DNA of 64,000 nt from Pseudorasbora parva. Its lineage: Eukaryota > Chordata > Actinopteri > Cypriniformes > Gobionidae. Both the position numbers and the translations under genes were made by a program. The stretch is from assembly GCF_024679245.1 (NCBI RefSeq), contig NC_090191.1, positions 36,165,451 through 36,229,450 on the forward strand, given 5' to 3'. The notes beneath the pieces are model-generated. The model was not told where the DNA came from and did not search any database. It was given only the letters and a program-made list of their open reading frames with translations. Positions 1-12,150 of the stretch are shown piece after piece (the stretch's first letter is position 1; each line of letters begins with the position of its first letter).

Positions 1-330
1 AATTTAACTCAAAATCGTATAAAATCTCAAAATAACATATGCTAAAACAAAATAAGTAGCTTATAAAAAATATATAAAATACAATTAAATAAAAATATAT
101 ATGATTAAAAATGAATAATTAAAACAATATTCAATTATTCAAAGCAAACATTTATGATCTGGATCTGAAAGTCTAAACTGAAGTTCACATTGTGTGTGTT
201 CTCATTCCCTGGACTGAGTGACACACTCGCAGCGCTGTGTTATTTCCGTCACATGTTGACATGCGCATTTGTACCTGTCAGTTGTCATTGTTAGCAGATC
301 CAGCAGCTCCTGTACTCATGCATCCATTAC
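1..330. other. Unique AT-rich sequence, no gene
   Basis: The first 130 bases are very AT-rich; the rest is ordinary sequence with no coding signal. Confidence 0.5.
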
Positions 331-359
331 ACACACATACACACACACTCACACACACC
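331..359. repeat. Short imperfect CA repeat
   Basis: CA units interrupted by single T changes. Confidence 0.8.
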
Positions 360-2025
360 AGAATATACCTGACCAAGAATCAAACCGTCTGCTGCAATGC
401 AAGAATCAAGAATGGGCTTGGCACTGGCACAAGCATCATGTCCTATATTATTCAGAACAGATCAACTGATTTCAACATATCGATATTGTATGAAATGAAA
501 ACATGACTATTGTAACTTTATATATAATTAAACTTTCTGAATGTTCAAGTTGCTCAATGTGCTCAGCACATGCAAAGAAAGCTGCCAACTGCCAAATCTG
601 TCTAATTCGACATGCAGCTGTAAAAGGCCTTGCTTTAGAATGACAGAGTGTGGACAGGGATATTTTTTATTAGTACTATATAAAGTGTTCCACGCTGGCA
701 GGGTGCTGAGATGTTATAAGTAACCTTTCATAACCCTTGGCAGGACTAAAGGTTCCTAATGGTGTTTCCTGCCTCACGGCGATAAGTGTGCATTCAAACC
801 TGTCATCATGACACACACTCTTAGTTAGCTTGTGTGTATAAAAAGAGAGCGGATTGGGGGGGAAAGTAAAGCAAAGTGCACTGATCCGTCTCTGTGTAGG
901 TTGAAGGCTCATAAAAGGCATTGCACTAATGCAGACTGGGACTTGGCACGAATAGGTGTTACTGGTTATGTTGCACAGCAACAATCTGCCACATCAGCGC
1001 CGATGTGCTGACAGAGTAGACGGAGATCACTATTGCTCATACTTAAGATAAAGCATCTGAACAAACCCGTAAACTGAGCAGCATAAGTAGCGGTTTCTAG
1101 TTTGCGTTATTTCACGACACACGGCTGTACATTTCAGAAGTGATACGGATAAATGATGAGTCTCAGCTCTCTACCTTCGCTCAGCCCTTCTAATCTCCAC
1201 AAAGCCCTTCTCTTTATTAAAGGATTAAACTGTTGACAGTCTATGCATACATCTTTATTTGGCCCCGTCTCCGATCACGGGTCCACTGCCGAACTGTAAT
1301 AAAGCTCTGTCTCTAAACGAGGGCCCGTGGGCCAGACCGAGGGCATTTGAACACGGCGCATGCATTGCAGAACCGATAGGCAGCACGGCATGCTTTGGAG
1401 AGCCTAAACTCTGAAGCAAGACTTCTCTCCGAAGCGTGTGACACTAATTCGGCTCTGTCCACTTCAGGAAAGAGAGAGATAAACCCACTCTCTTCGTCGG
1501 ATCCACGTCACACTTCCTGAGCCGATAAACGTCTTTGTCGCCCAAAGAGTATTTACATCAGTTTGTACTTTTACGCTTAGTGAGCGATGTTAAATTGTTT
1601 ATCCGCCGACGAGTACATTAAAATATGGATTTCTCAGTTTTGCTGCCAAACTTGAGCACGCTTTCATCGTGCCCTGAATATGTCAAGGCAGTAACCTGAC
1701 TGCTGCCGCCACATGAGAATCTGTGTCTTTTAAATGAGAGAAGATCTCACAGAGAAATAAATCCGTCTGAATGTTTGCATGTTGTCACGTATAGTATGCG
1801 CCTTTGATGCTCCAGATACATGTGTATATGTTTTTGTATTTTTACGTCATGCCAGGTTATTAAATGTAACATTGTAGTTTTGCTTTATAAACACGACACA
1901 AGACTTCACAGACTGATGAAGCCAATGTGTTGCTGTAGCATTCATGCTAACGCTAGAGTATAACTTGGTGCGTGTAACTTTTTCCGACTCTCTGATTGGT
2001 GGGATTTTCTGTACAGCATCATGTG
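360..2025. other. Intergenic, no gene seen
   Basis: Only short chance ORFs. The part 1,230-1,560 is GC-richer and of high complexity, possibly a conserved non-coding element, but nothing definite can be read. Confidence 0.5.
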
Positions 2026-2419
2026 TACACTGTAAAAAAAAAAAAAAAAAAAGTTGTTTTTTGTTGATTTAACTTTAAAAAGTTAGTAACCTGGTTGCCT
2101 TAAAATTTTGAGTTTATTGAAATAAAAAATTGGGGTTGATAAAATGAAGGAAATTTGTTTAATAAATAGAAACTCAAAATATTATTGTATCTGAACAACA
2201 TAAAAATTTGATAAATCATGAATATTCTTCATCAGAAATAAAACACACACAATTACCCATTATGCTTACAAAATCTTTTAATAATATTTTAATAAAGGTT
2301 GTCGAATCTCAAAAAAATGTCATTGTGTTAACTCAAACTGTTAATTTCAATGAACTCTATTCTAAATAGAGTTCATTATTCAATGAACTTTTTTTTCTAA
2401 ATATTTTTTTTACAGTGTA
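2026..2419. mobile_element. Short TIR element (CACTGTAAAA type)
   Basis: Begins TACACTGTAAAAA and ends TTTTTTTACAGTGTA, so the ends are inverted copies. The AT-rich interior includes TTAACTTTAAAAAGTTA. It has no transposase; probably a non-autonomous element with a TA target. Confidence 0.7.
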
Positions 2420-2594
2420 ATGTGGATTGTCACCAGGAAATCCACTGTTAAACACAATTATATTAAAACATAAGCTGTAATGATGCAGGCTGATGGCAGA
2501 ATACTATCGCTTAAGAACCTCGTAGCTCACAGTAGGTCTTTATTTGTGACTTCACTTCACACTGAGGCCTCAAATATGGTGCACAGCATATAGA

Positions 2595-2770
2595 CTACCG
2601 GTCTTTGGGGTTAGTAAGAAGGAAGTCGCAGGTGTTTCTTTGTTTTTTTAAAAGATATTGGCACTTTCATTCAACAAGAATGAATTGTTAAGAACGTCTA
2701 CATTGTTACAAAATATTTTTATTTCAAATAAATATTGTTTTGATCAATCCATTCATCAAAGAATCCTGAT
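2595..2770. repeat. Cyprinid interspersed repeat copy
   Basis: Contains the phrases TTTGGGGTTAGTAAG, ATTTCAAATAAATATTGTT and TTCATCAAAGAATCCTGA, which recur in cyprinid genomes. Related pieces occur at 38,145-38,260, 48,896-49,030 and 56,485-56,670 of this window. Confidence 0.65.
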
Positions 2771-2775
2771 ATAAA

Positions 2776-2808
2776 GTATATATATATATATATATAAAGT
2801 ATATATAA

Positions 2809-2872
<64 letters not shown>
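2776..2872. repeat. AT microsatellite
   Basis: About 97 bp of TA/AT with two small interruptions near the left end. Confidence 0.95.
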
Positions 2873-2876
<4 letters not shown>

Positions 2877-2980
2877 AAATATTAAATATCAAACAAAAGC
2901 ACTGAGATTTTGTTTAATATTAAGTGCATTACAAATAAAATATATTATTTATTATTATTATTATACATACATACAAACAT

Positions 2981-2988
<8 letters not shown>

Positions 2989-3055
<67 letters not shown>
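2989..3055. repeat. AC microsatellite
   Basis: About 33 uninterrupted AC units. Confidence 0.95.
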
Positions 3056-3056
<1 letters not shown>

Positions 3057-3238
3057 GCAAAGAGTGTTTTACATGCACCCTCATAAATGAAATTTTATAA
3101 TGAAATTATAATCCAATACTTTCATCAAAACGAATGCGATTAAGCTCATAATCGTAGTAACCATACTCACATTAAACTGGCGCATTCCAATATTAATCAC
3201 AGGCATACCTTAATCACAATATCCCCAATCTGACCAAA

Positions 3239-3489
3239 GTGTGCATGTGCTTGGATAAACACGGATGCCGTGTGTTGTTCACCCATGTTTATTTTTTAGC
3301 TCAACTGTCACAGAATGATGAGCAGAGGATTGTGAGATATCAAAGGCAGCGAAGGATACATGTATGCTGCCTTCACAAATCGATTAGATGTAGGCATCTC
3401 AGGAGACAGGAAGTAAATCTAACATTGGATTCAGACGTGTCTTGATGCCTTCCTACCTTGGAATGCATCCTCAGAGTCCGAGGGCATAG
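3239..3489. repeat. Probable repeat fragment left of the Tc1 remnant
   Basis: The stretch around 3,360-3,480 (GTATGCTGCCTTC, TAGATGTAGGCATCTC) does not read as transposase. It resembles the inside of another dispersed element; family unknown. Confidence 0.35.
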
Positions 3490-3993
3490 TTGAATCCAAA
3501 GAACACCATACCTACTGTGGAGCGTGGGGGTGGAAACATCATGCTTTGGGGCTGTTTTTCTGCAAAGGGACCAGGAAGACTGATCCGTGTAAATGAAGGA
3601 ATAAATGGGGCCATGTATCATGAGATTGTGAGTAAAAACCTCCTTCTATCATCAAGGGTGTTGAAGATTAAACATGGCTGGGTCTTTCAGCATGGCAATG
3701 AACCCAAACACACTGCCGTGGCAACAAAGTAGTGGCTTTGTAAGAAGCACTTCAAGATCCTGGAGTGGCCTAGCCAGTCTCCAGATCTCAACTCCATAGA
3801 CAATCTTTGGAGGGAGTTGAAAATCGGTGTTGCCCAGGAACGGCCCCAAAACATCACTGTACTAGAAGAGATCGGCATGGAGGAATGGGCCAAACTACCA
3901 GCAACAGTGTGTAAAAACCTTGTGACGACTTACAGAAAATGTTTGACCTCTGTCATTGCCAAAAAAGGATTATATAACAAAGTATTGAGATGA
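3490..3993 (+). pseudogene. Tc1-like transposase remnant, C-terminal half
   Basis: One frame of 168 codons reads [30 protein letters not shown], a TAG stop at 3,730-3,732, then [15 protein letters not shown] and ends at TGA 3,991. It matches the catalytic half of fish Tc1/mariner (DD34E) transposase. The D-N-D block is GNE here and the final catalytic Glu is Asp, so besides the stop the active site is gone. The DNA-binding half is missing. Base 4,025 marks the end of recognisable Tc1 sequence (ACTTATTTTCCA). Confidence 0.88.
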
Positions 3994-4034
3994 ACTTTTG
4001 TTACTGACCCAATACTTATTTTCCAACAGCATGT

Positions 4035-4625
4035 TTAAATGGTTAGGTCACCCAGAAGTTGAAATTCAGTCATTAATTACTTACCCTAATGTCATTCGAC
4101 ACCTGTAAGACCTCCGTTCATCACGGCACTAAAGACGGCGTTACAAAGCCCATCTCACAACAGTGATTCTGCAATAATTTTATGAAGCAACAAGAATAGT
4201 TTTTGTGCACAAATTTTTTTTTAATAATGGCTTATATGGCAATTTCAAATGGTTATTAATCAGCGTATTGATTCATGATTCGGATTGCGTGCCAAACTGC
4301 TGAAATCATGACATTTGTGATCCGAATCATGAATCGAAACACTTATTTATAACATTCGAAACTTTGTTTTGAAATCGGCCCATCACTATACAAGTCGTTA
4401 TTTAGTTCACGACTAAAACTTACACAAAAACTTCTCATCGCTTAATAAAATGATTGTAGAGCCACTGTAGTGAGATGGGCTTTGTAATGATGTCTTTAGT
4501 GCCTTTATGGGTCTTGATTCAACAAAAATATCTTCATTTGTTTTCCGAAGATGTTCTTACGGGTGTAGAACGACATTAGGGCAAGTAACTATTGATATAA
4601 TTTTCATTTTTTTGTCTTTTGGATA
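4035..4625. mobile_element. Palindromic MITE, diverged copy
   Basis: The left arm has GGTTAGGTCACCC, CCCTAATGTCATTCGACAC and GTAAGACCTCCGTTCATC; the right arm carries the reverse complements (GATGGGCTTTGTAATGATGT, GTGTAGAACGACATTAGG). It is the same family as 6,889-7,688 and inserted directly after the Tc1 remnant. Confidence 0.75.
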
Positions 4626-5392
4626 ACTTTTATCAGTTGTATCAGGGTTGGAGCGTAACACTGCAGGACAGTGGCCTTTCAGTGAATGAGATTGCCCATC
4701 CCTGAATCAAACTGTACAACAATAGCTCAAGTAACTTCACATCACCCACTTTGACCTCTGCAAAAGTTGGCGTATTGTGAGGTCACTGCCATTTTTTGCA
4801 AAGACTTAGCTCATAAACTAAGACAGGCTTTCCTGCACTAACTTCTGACTACTCTGCTAAACACGGACACGGATTACTCGTTGAGAAGCCACTGGTGGGG
4901 CAATTTAATTAACAAAGACGTGAGATAGAGACTTAGCAAGAATGACTTTCAGGGCTCCCTCTCATTGAAGCGCAGCTTTGCAGATCTGAACAGTCCACTT
5001 CTCCTGACGATCCCTCTCCAATAATTATGGTCTGTTCTCCTGGTAATTGGCCACAGTGTCATTTCGCCGCACAGAAGAGAAGGGCCTCTCGGTACAAGAC
5101 AACCCCCACCCCCCCACCCCACGACTTCAGGGTAATTTCTTAAGCAAGGCTGCACGTCGCCTCATGAATAAAAAATCCAGAGATGGCTGCAATAAAATCA
5201 CGCCGTCAACATATTAATAACACATTTACATTCATCCGTGACTCGTCTCCCACCGTGATGCAAGTCTGGCAATTAGAAGTCGAATGCTTTTGAAGTACGC
5301 CGCTGAAGCACTCCTCTGAGTCTCTGCGCTGCTATTGAAGGTTAACATCAACATTTTAGATTTTACGAAGCACCTGTGGTACCGATCCGTTT
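4626..5392. other. Intergenic, high-complexity, no gene
   Basis: 4,840-5,330 contains several homeobox-type cores (TTTAATTAAC, AATAATTATGG, GTAATTGG) in non-repetitive sequence. Could be conserved non-coding DNA; no coding exon seen. Confidence 0.35.
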
Positions 5393-5975
5393 AAAGGGAT
5401 AGTTCATCCAAAATTTAACACTTAAAATATGCAGTTAGGGTCATGGATTTTTTTTTTCTTCATTAAATGAAAAACGGCAGCCAGTGAAATGCCTTCAAAG
5501 AAAGCATAATGAGTCTGTTTAGTGCTCCTCATTTGAAGCACACTTTGATGTCTCTGAGCGAATAATGGGATACACAACATAGCATTTAAATGCATAGCAC
5601 ACACAAAGCTTTCAGTATTGAGCAAATTAATCATATTTCTAATCAATTAGTGTGGCAAGAAGATTTCCACTTTGCTTGTTGCATTGCATTTTAGGAATGC
5701 CCTTTCATGCAGGACATAATTCTGTAGTCAAATTGACAAAACAAGGGAACTTAAAAGGTAGCTCATCTTGTTGCTGCCTACGTTTTGTAACAGCCTTTCT
5801 TTCTTATAATGCTTTGAATGGGTTTGAAACCGTGCCACTTTGTAATGGCTGTATCAATAATGTACAATAATAAAACTACTTATTTTCTAATCATAGTTAT
5901 GCATCACATCATAAACGTTCCATAAAAGTGCCATAAAATTATCAAAGCCAGTCCAAATTCAAGCAAAATGTGGGT
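5393..5975. mobile_element. Partial TTTAAAGGGATAGTTCA-type element
   Basis: Starts TTTAAAGGGATAGTTCATCC, a typical fish element terminus also shared in part by 6,889-7,688. The opposite end is not intact; AAAATGTGGGTGACTAAAT near 5,965 may be a decayed remnant. Confidence 0.4.
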
Positions 5976-6120
5976 GACTAAATGACAGATTTCAGATTAT
6001 CGTTTACCACGCTGAAATAAAAAATGGATAATGCCCTGGCAGAAAATTACCAATAACTTTTTGTGTTAAATTTACAGACATTTTCTTCAATCTCCTTTCA
6101 GCTAACACAAAGTTAAAATA

Positions 6121-6121
<1 letters not shown>

Positions 6122-6171
<50 letters not shown>

Positions 6172-6181
6172 ACACACACAA
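6122..6181. repeat. AC microsatellite
   Basis: About 60 bp of AC units with one CT interruption. Confidence 0.95.
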
Positions 6182-6888
6182 TTTGGTGTTTCCAATTCTG
6201 CCATACTGCATGTCTTTCGTATTGTAGTGGCAACACAGCGGAGAGAACATACAAAGTCCATAAAGAAAGGCTTCCTGATTCAGCCGGGACACAAAATGAA
6301 GACATTTCGCTGTGAGGCAACACTACTGAGCCATTGTGCCACCCAAAGTGCAATGCGTTATTTAAAGTTAGGCTTTAGAAAATTCCTTCATGGTGCATTA
6401 AGTGCTATTTATACATGCATTATTAGTCACTTACAAACTCTGAATCCCCAATGGTACATATACACTCTCATACCATCTTGCTAATCCTGATAGTCTAGCT
6501 AAGAAGCTGAGGAGAGACTTATCACCTTCACCAAAATGATGAGTCTGTAATGCACTGCTGTGCTCTCGAACACTGAATTTGGCTGTTGAATAAAACTAAG
6601 GCTGAATTCTGTGGTTTTATTGCTTCATGAATAGTAATTTAGCCCATTCAAATTATAGCACTAAGTCATTAATAATAAACACTGAGCTCAGGTGCAAATA
6701 AATAGATGAAATTACTAGATATTTAACCAATAATCATTTATTCATAAATTAATTTGACCATATCATACCCCATTCTGTACATATATTAACTCGTAAATGC
6801 ATAAGTCATGTGATGTCATTCACTACCATCTCCCAGATGCTCGCTGGTAAATTGTGTTGGTCATTATGGAAAATATCCGAAAATATCC

Positions 6889-7688
6889 TTTAAAGGGTTA
6901 GTTCACCCAAAAATTTAATTGATGTTATTAATGACTCCCCCTAATGTCGTTCAACACCCGTAAGACCTCCGTTCATCTTCAGAACAATTTAAGATATTTT
7001 ATATTTAGTCTGAGAGCTTTTCTGTTCCTCCAATGAAAGTGTATGCACACTATACTGTCCATGTCCAGAAAGGGAATAAAATCATCATCAGAGTAGTCCA
7101 TATGTGACATCAGTTAGTTCATTAGAATCTCTTGAAGCATCGAAAATACATTTTGGTCCAAAAATAACAAAAACTACGACTTTATTCAGCATTGTCTTCT
7201 TTTCCGAGTTTGTTTTCAATCCTTAAATAAAGGATTTGAACAGTTATGAATCAGCGGATTGATTCATAATTTAGGTGTCAAACATGTCAAACTGCTGAAA
7301 TCATGTGACATTGGCGATCTGAATCATGAATCAATACGCGGATTCATAACCGTTCGAATCTTTGTTTGCGGATTGAAAACAAACCCAGAAGAGAAGACAA
7401 TGCAGAATATATTTTTTGTTATTTTTGGACCAAAATGTATTTTAAATGCTTCAAGAGATTCTAATGAACTAACTGATGTCACATATGGACTACTATGATG
7501 ATGATTTTATTCCCTTTCTGGACATGGACAGTATTGTGTGCATACACGTTCATTGATGGAACAGAAACTAAATATAAAATATCTTAAACTGTGTTCTGAA
7601 GATGAACGGAGGTCTTATGGGTGTGGAACGACATTAGGGGGAGTCATTAATGACATACATTTCATTTTTGGGTGAACTAACCCTTTAA
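6889..7688. mobile_element. 800-bp near-perfect palindromic element
   Basis: Begins TTAAAGGGTTAGTTCACCC and ends GGGTGAACTAACCCTTTAA. The two arms of about 400 bp mirror each other throughout, for example GGGAATAAAATCATCATCAG on the left against ATGATGATTTTATTCCC on the right; the centre lies near 7,288. It has no coding capacity. This is a foldback-type MITE of the same family as 4,035-4,625, but much better preserved. Confidence 0.9.
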
Positions 7689-9133
7689 TTTGCACGTAAG
7701 GAGATCACGCAAAGAACTTTACACTCCCTTTGGCTCTTTTAAGGGATTGCGCTCTCATGAAAGTGATTGCTCTCTAATGTTAACTTCAACGTTTATACAC
7801 TATTGAAATCATAAGTTAACATTAGTTAATGCACTATGAACTAACATGAACAGAACAGCTGTATTTTTAACTAACGTTAACAAAGATTAACAAATACAAT
7901 AACAAATGTAGGTAAAAATCTGCTCAAATTTAACCCTTCCAAGTTCCAAAATGTAATGAGATATGCTTTATTAGGGCCTTTTTGGAATTGGACCCTATTG
8001 TAATTGCTCCGTTTATTTTATTTGCCTGAAATTACTATTAAAATACCAGGAGAGTTTTATACTATTGCAGCAGTGTTGGATATAGAGCCGGGTTAATAAC
8101 GATCTGGATATGTAAGGATTGGTGAAACTTTCATGCATGTAAGGGTTAATGAATATATACATAAAGCAAATGAAAATTCCTCCAAAGACTTATGACATAT
8201 TTATGGTTCTAAGATGGATATATGCAAGAATAAATCATCAGAAACATGTCCCTACACGCATGTTTCTGGTTTAAAATGGGTCCTGCATTACCACAATCCC
8301 CACACAACAGTACACATTCAGGTCAATGTTCAAACACTCATATTCTACCTGACCTGACAGAGGCAGAGCTCACAACTGGGACCAATTTCCCCAGCTCCCT
8401 CTCCAGGGCTTTAGTTCATTATTCTTAGCCCAGAGAACACAGCACAGTAGGGGGTGAATTCATTTAGAGACATACGCGCCTCTCACCAGTAGCTCACACT
8501 TCTGCAGCCTTGAGATTGGAGACTCAAGGTCTTCAAAGCACATACCAGCTTAGGGTTCTCCGTATGGGGAGCAGGTTCGTTTGGTTGTGTTCCTTTGATT
8601 CTGGGGGAAAAGCGAAGTTCAAGCGACAAATTAGACAAAGGAAGGAAAAGATCTACTGTTCCTCTACTAAGAAAGACTTTCCCTTCCAACAAACTCTACT
8701 GTATTTGCATTTGAAGGTTTTGGGTCTTTCTCTTGTTTTTTCAAGGCTGCCGTTATTGCAGAACACACTTTCATGCACTTTTCACACATGCTAGAAATAT
8801 GGCATTTGAAGAACAATGAAGAAAAGTAGAACAGGAAAACACAATAAAACTGGCAAACACGAATGAATCCAAACATCCAAATCAAACCACGAGAAAACCA
8901 AAAACGGAACAAATAAATAACGGGTGCTCTCCTTCATTATGACACACATCCATCAGATGGAAGAATTACACAAAGCTGAGAACAAAACTCGCATGCTGAC
9001 TAGAGACTGTTTCGCTTCTAGAAAGAGAGCTGACGGCTTCTAAATAAAAAATATAGCCATTTTTATTTTATTATATAAGCCTACATTAACGTAATAGTTC
9101 ACAAAAGCAGCACTGTTTCAACAAAGATGGCTA
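7689..9133. other. Intergenic, no gene seen
   Basis: Mixed AT-rich sequence. 7,775-7,900 has imperfect TTAACATTAGTTAA repeats. The ORFs near 8,500-8,900 show no family resemblance. Confidence 0.4.
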
Positions 9134-9330
9134 TTTTGGTTGCTTTGTTACACTTTTAGGTAGTGATTGCAGGTGGAAATATATACAATATCAAAAATAA
9201 GAAAATATATATTTAAATTCATGACATTTCTGAAACAGAAAATGTTATATTGGCCTACATAAAAATAATATCTTTAATGAAGAAAAGATTTCCGGTGCTT
9301 TGTTGCACTTTTAGGTAGAGATTGCAGATA
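9134..9330. repeat. Diverged direct duplication
   Basis: GCTTTGTTACACTTTTAGG at 9,139 and GCTTTGTTGCACTTTTAGG at 9,298 begin two copies of a motif continuing GTAGnGATTGCAG, about 160 bp apart. Confidence 0.6.
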
Positions 9331-9355
9331 AAAAAAATTATTTAAAAAATGTATA

Positions 9356-9357
<2 letters not shown>

Positions 9358-9450
<93 letters not shown>
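9358..9450. repeat. AT microsatellite with GT end
   Basis: About 80 bp of AT followed by five GT units. Confidence 0.95.
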
Positions 9451-9548
9451 ATAGAATAGAATAGAATAGAATAGAATAGAATAGAATAGAATAGAATAGA
9501 ATAGAATAGAATGGAATAGAATGGAATAGAATGGAATAGAATAGAATA
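9451..9548. repeat. Pentanucleotide repeat (AGAAT)n
   Basis: About 19 units of ATAGA/AGAAT, with later units changed to GGAAT. Confidence 0.95.
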
Positions 9549-11390
9549 ATATATATTTAGTTTAATTATTAGCTGATGCTCGCTGGTGGCAAATACAATA
9601 AGCCATTAGCAAGTATTACTTTATAGCACAACAATGCACCTTACAAATGTAATGACAGAGAACAAGGGTTTTAAACTCCTCAGCTTAACGCCTTGAACTG
9701 TTTGTGATTCAAAAGCGAATGCCAATTATGCGTGGAAATTACATCCCAGCAGTGTAGGCGAACAGCCTATTTGAAATTGAAATGTCAGATGAGATTGTTT
9801 AGCACACAGGGCTTGATGGCATTAGTCAAGTTCTCCGATTTTAAAGAAGTCCCTGGTGCCGTGACCCGGCAGCACGAGGGGACGTTACAGTCAGAGGTTT
9901 AGTGGAAAAGATCGACTTGATGCGAGATCATTATTGGCATTGCACAGACATGTCTATGTCGAGTTGAACCATATAATAACACGTCTGTTGCAAGAGAATT
10001 AGCATGACTGAAGGAGAAAAAAGCCAGAAAGAGCGACTACCAATGCAGAAAATAAGAGTTTAAAAGGAGTTAGGTGATAAATAGCAGCACTGTTTATTGG
10101 CTGCTTGTCAGAGACGCTTGTTTTCACCTCTGCCAAATGAATGCAATTGTGTGTTATTGTAAGCTGGAGAGAGTGAGCAAGAGAGAAACAAGAGAATCAG
10201 CAGTATTAGTATTCTGTTGTGGTACTGGCTGCACTTTGTCAGGAACGGCGCTCTAATGGAGGATAAACGTCCTGTTTTCATGACCTGTTCTCCCTGCTCT
10301 CCTCGCTCCCCTGCAGGGAGAGACTGCCATCTTTGGGCAGGAGCACAGAGCCATATTTCTGTTTTTATCACCCCATTTTTCTCTCTATCGCAGCCAGCCA
10401 CACACACACCCTCTCACGCTGCATGTAACGGTTGAGTACAACACCTTAGATACGCCATAGACATTAATCTCCACTCATACACTCGACCGACTACTAAAAT
10501 GAATCCATCCCGCACCTGAGTCGCCTCTCTATCGGCACACAGTCCCTTTAAACACATTGCACTCATCTCTACTTTATCAGGCAGGTGTATACATACAATC
10601 TAAAGAGACACCTTTGAAGATGTAGGGTTTTTTCACGTCGGATGGCGAGCAAATTTTATAGCAGTTCAGTGAGGATGTTTTTATTACCTGTTGTCACAGT
10701 GAAATGGCTATTGCCGTGAGGAAGGAGATTTCTTTTCACACTATCACACTATTTTGTATCACAGGAGCGTGAAGAGAGTAATATCTTTACCGTTGTCTCT
10801 ATGGGTTCTATATGACATGATTCAGTAGTATATCCTGAACATATTCAGCGAGCAGCCAGAGCCTTGAGCCACTAAACACTGCAAAACTGATGACAAAATA
10901 ACCTATTTATCAAAGCATCACTGTATTATATCCCATAACTGATACCACTCTGCCATTTGTTTCTTTAATGTGGCATTCGAAAGGATGTTTGCACCTATTG
11001 GATTGGAACCGATATTTATGTTTGGGGATGATTTTTTATACACATCCAGGAGGAAAAAAAACAAACATAAAATAATCTTCACTTTTGAGTTTCAGAGAAA
11101 CTATCACCAAGGGAAGCTTCTATACAAACCTGTAAGATGACATTCTCCGAATGTATCCGGAGCTAGAATGGCAATAAGCTCGTCTGATTCCAATGTTCAT
11201 GAAGCATCTTATCTGCCAAGATATCCGTCGGGAATGAATCCTGCGTTTGGAGAGGAAGTTGAAAGATGAGGGGAAAATGTATTCAGATTATTAGAGGAAA
11301 TAAATTGTAATACTTCTAGCTTTGGTTAACAATAACAAACACTGTTTTATAGCTCACTTGAATTTACTTTATATCATCGGATGGCATTTC
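9549..11390. other. Intergenic, no gene seen
   Basis: 9,660-9,990 is a non-repetitive, balanced-composition stretch that could be conserved non-coding DNA. The rest is ordinary sequence with chance ORFs. Confidence 0.4.
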
Positions 11391-12150
11391 GGCAACACTT
11401 TAGAATACTGTTCCATCATTAACGAATAACTACACAGGAACAAATGAGTAATGCACTATTAACGTTCTAGTAAGTAGAGGATAATGTACATGCAGTCAGT
11501 TGTTATTGGAGAATAAACCCCGAAAGGACCATGGCGTAAAGCGGACGAGTCTAACATCAGCCTGAAGGGGTTTATTCTGCAATAAATCCCAATATCCCAC
11601 TTATTACACGGCTACTTGCAACATTAGTAAATAATTAGATATGAAATATTGATCTGAGTCTAAATATTTGATTAGCTCTTTATACGCATAAGTGTCTGCG
11701 GAGAGAGCAGTTGCTAGCATGGAAAGTTTAAACTAGACGGACATTTAATGGATACGATACACCATCTGTTACATGGCATTTCGCCACATAAATAATTATG
11801 GAGGTAAGAGATATTGATCTGAGGCAACTGTTTAAAATCGTACCTGTTTGTTATCTTATAATCCATTACAGTGTACAAAACAATAGCTGTACAATAAAAT
11901 GGCAGGAGCTGCGTTTCCAGTGGGTTATCCTTACCTTCACTTTAGAATTAAATTATACATTATGTGTAATTGATGTTAGTTATGAACCTGAATATACAGT
12001 AGTTCTAGTGGTTCTCTGCGAGGTATGAAAAAAATAGTAGGCATTAATTAGCTAATAGTGAACTATCACATTTGACGTGTTAATATTGCGTTACTCATTT
12101 GTTTCAGTGTAGTTATTCATTAATGATGGATGGCCTTTTAAAGTGTTACC
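11391..12150. mobile_element. Inverted-repeat element (GGCAACACTTTA ends)
   Basis: Left end GGCAACACTTTAGAATA, right end TTTAAAGTGTTACC. The subterminal parts are also mirrored (GTTCCATCATTAACGAATAA against TTATTCATTAATGATGGA). No transposase; a non-autonomous element of the type widespread in fish. Confidence 0.75.
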
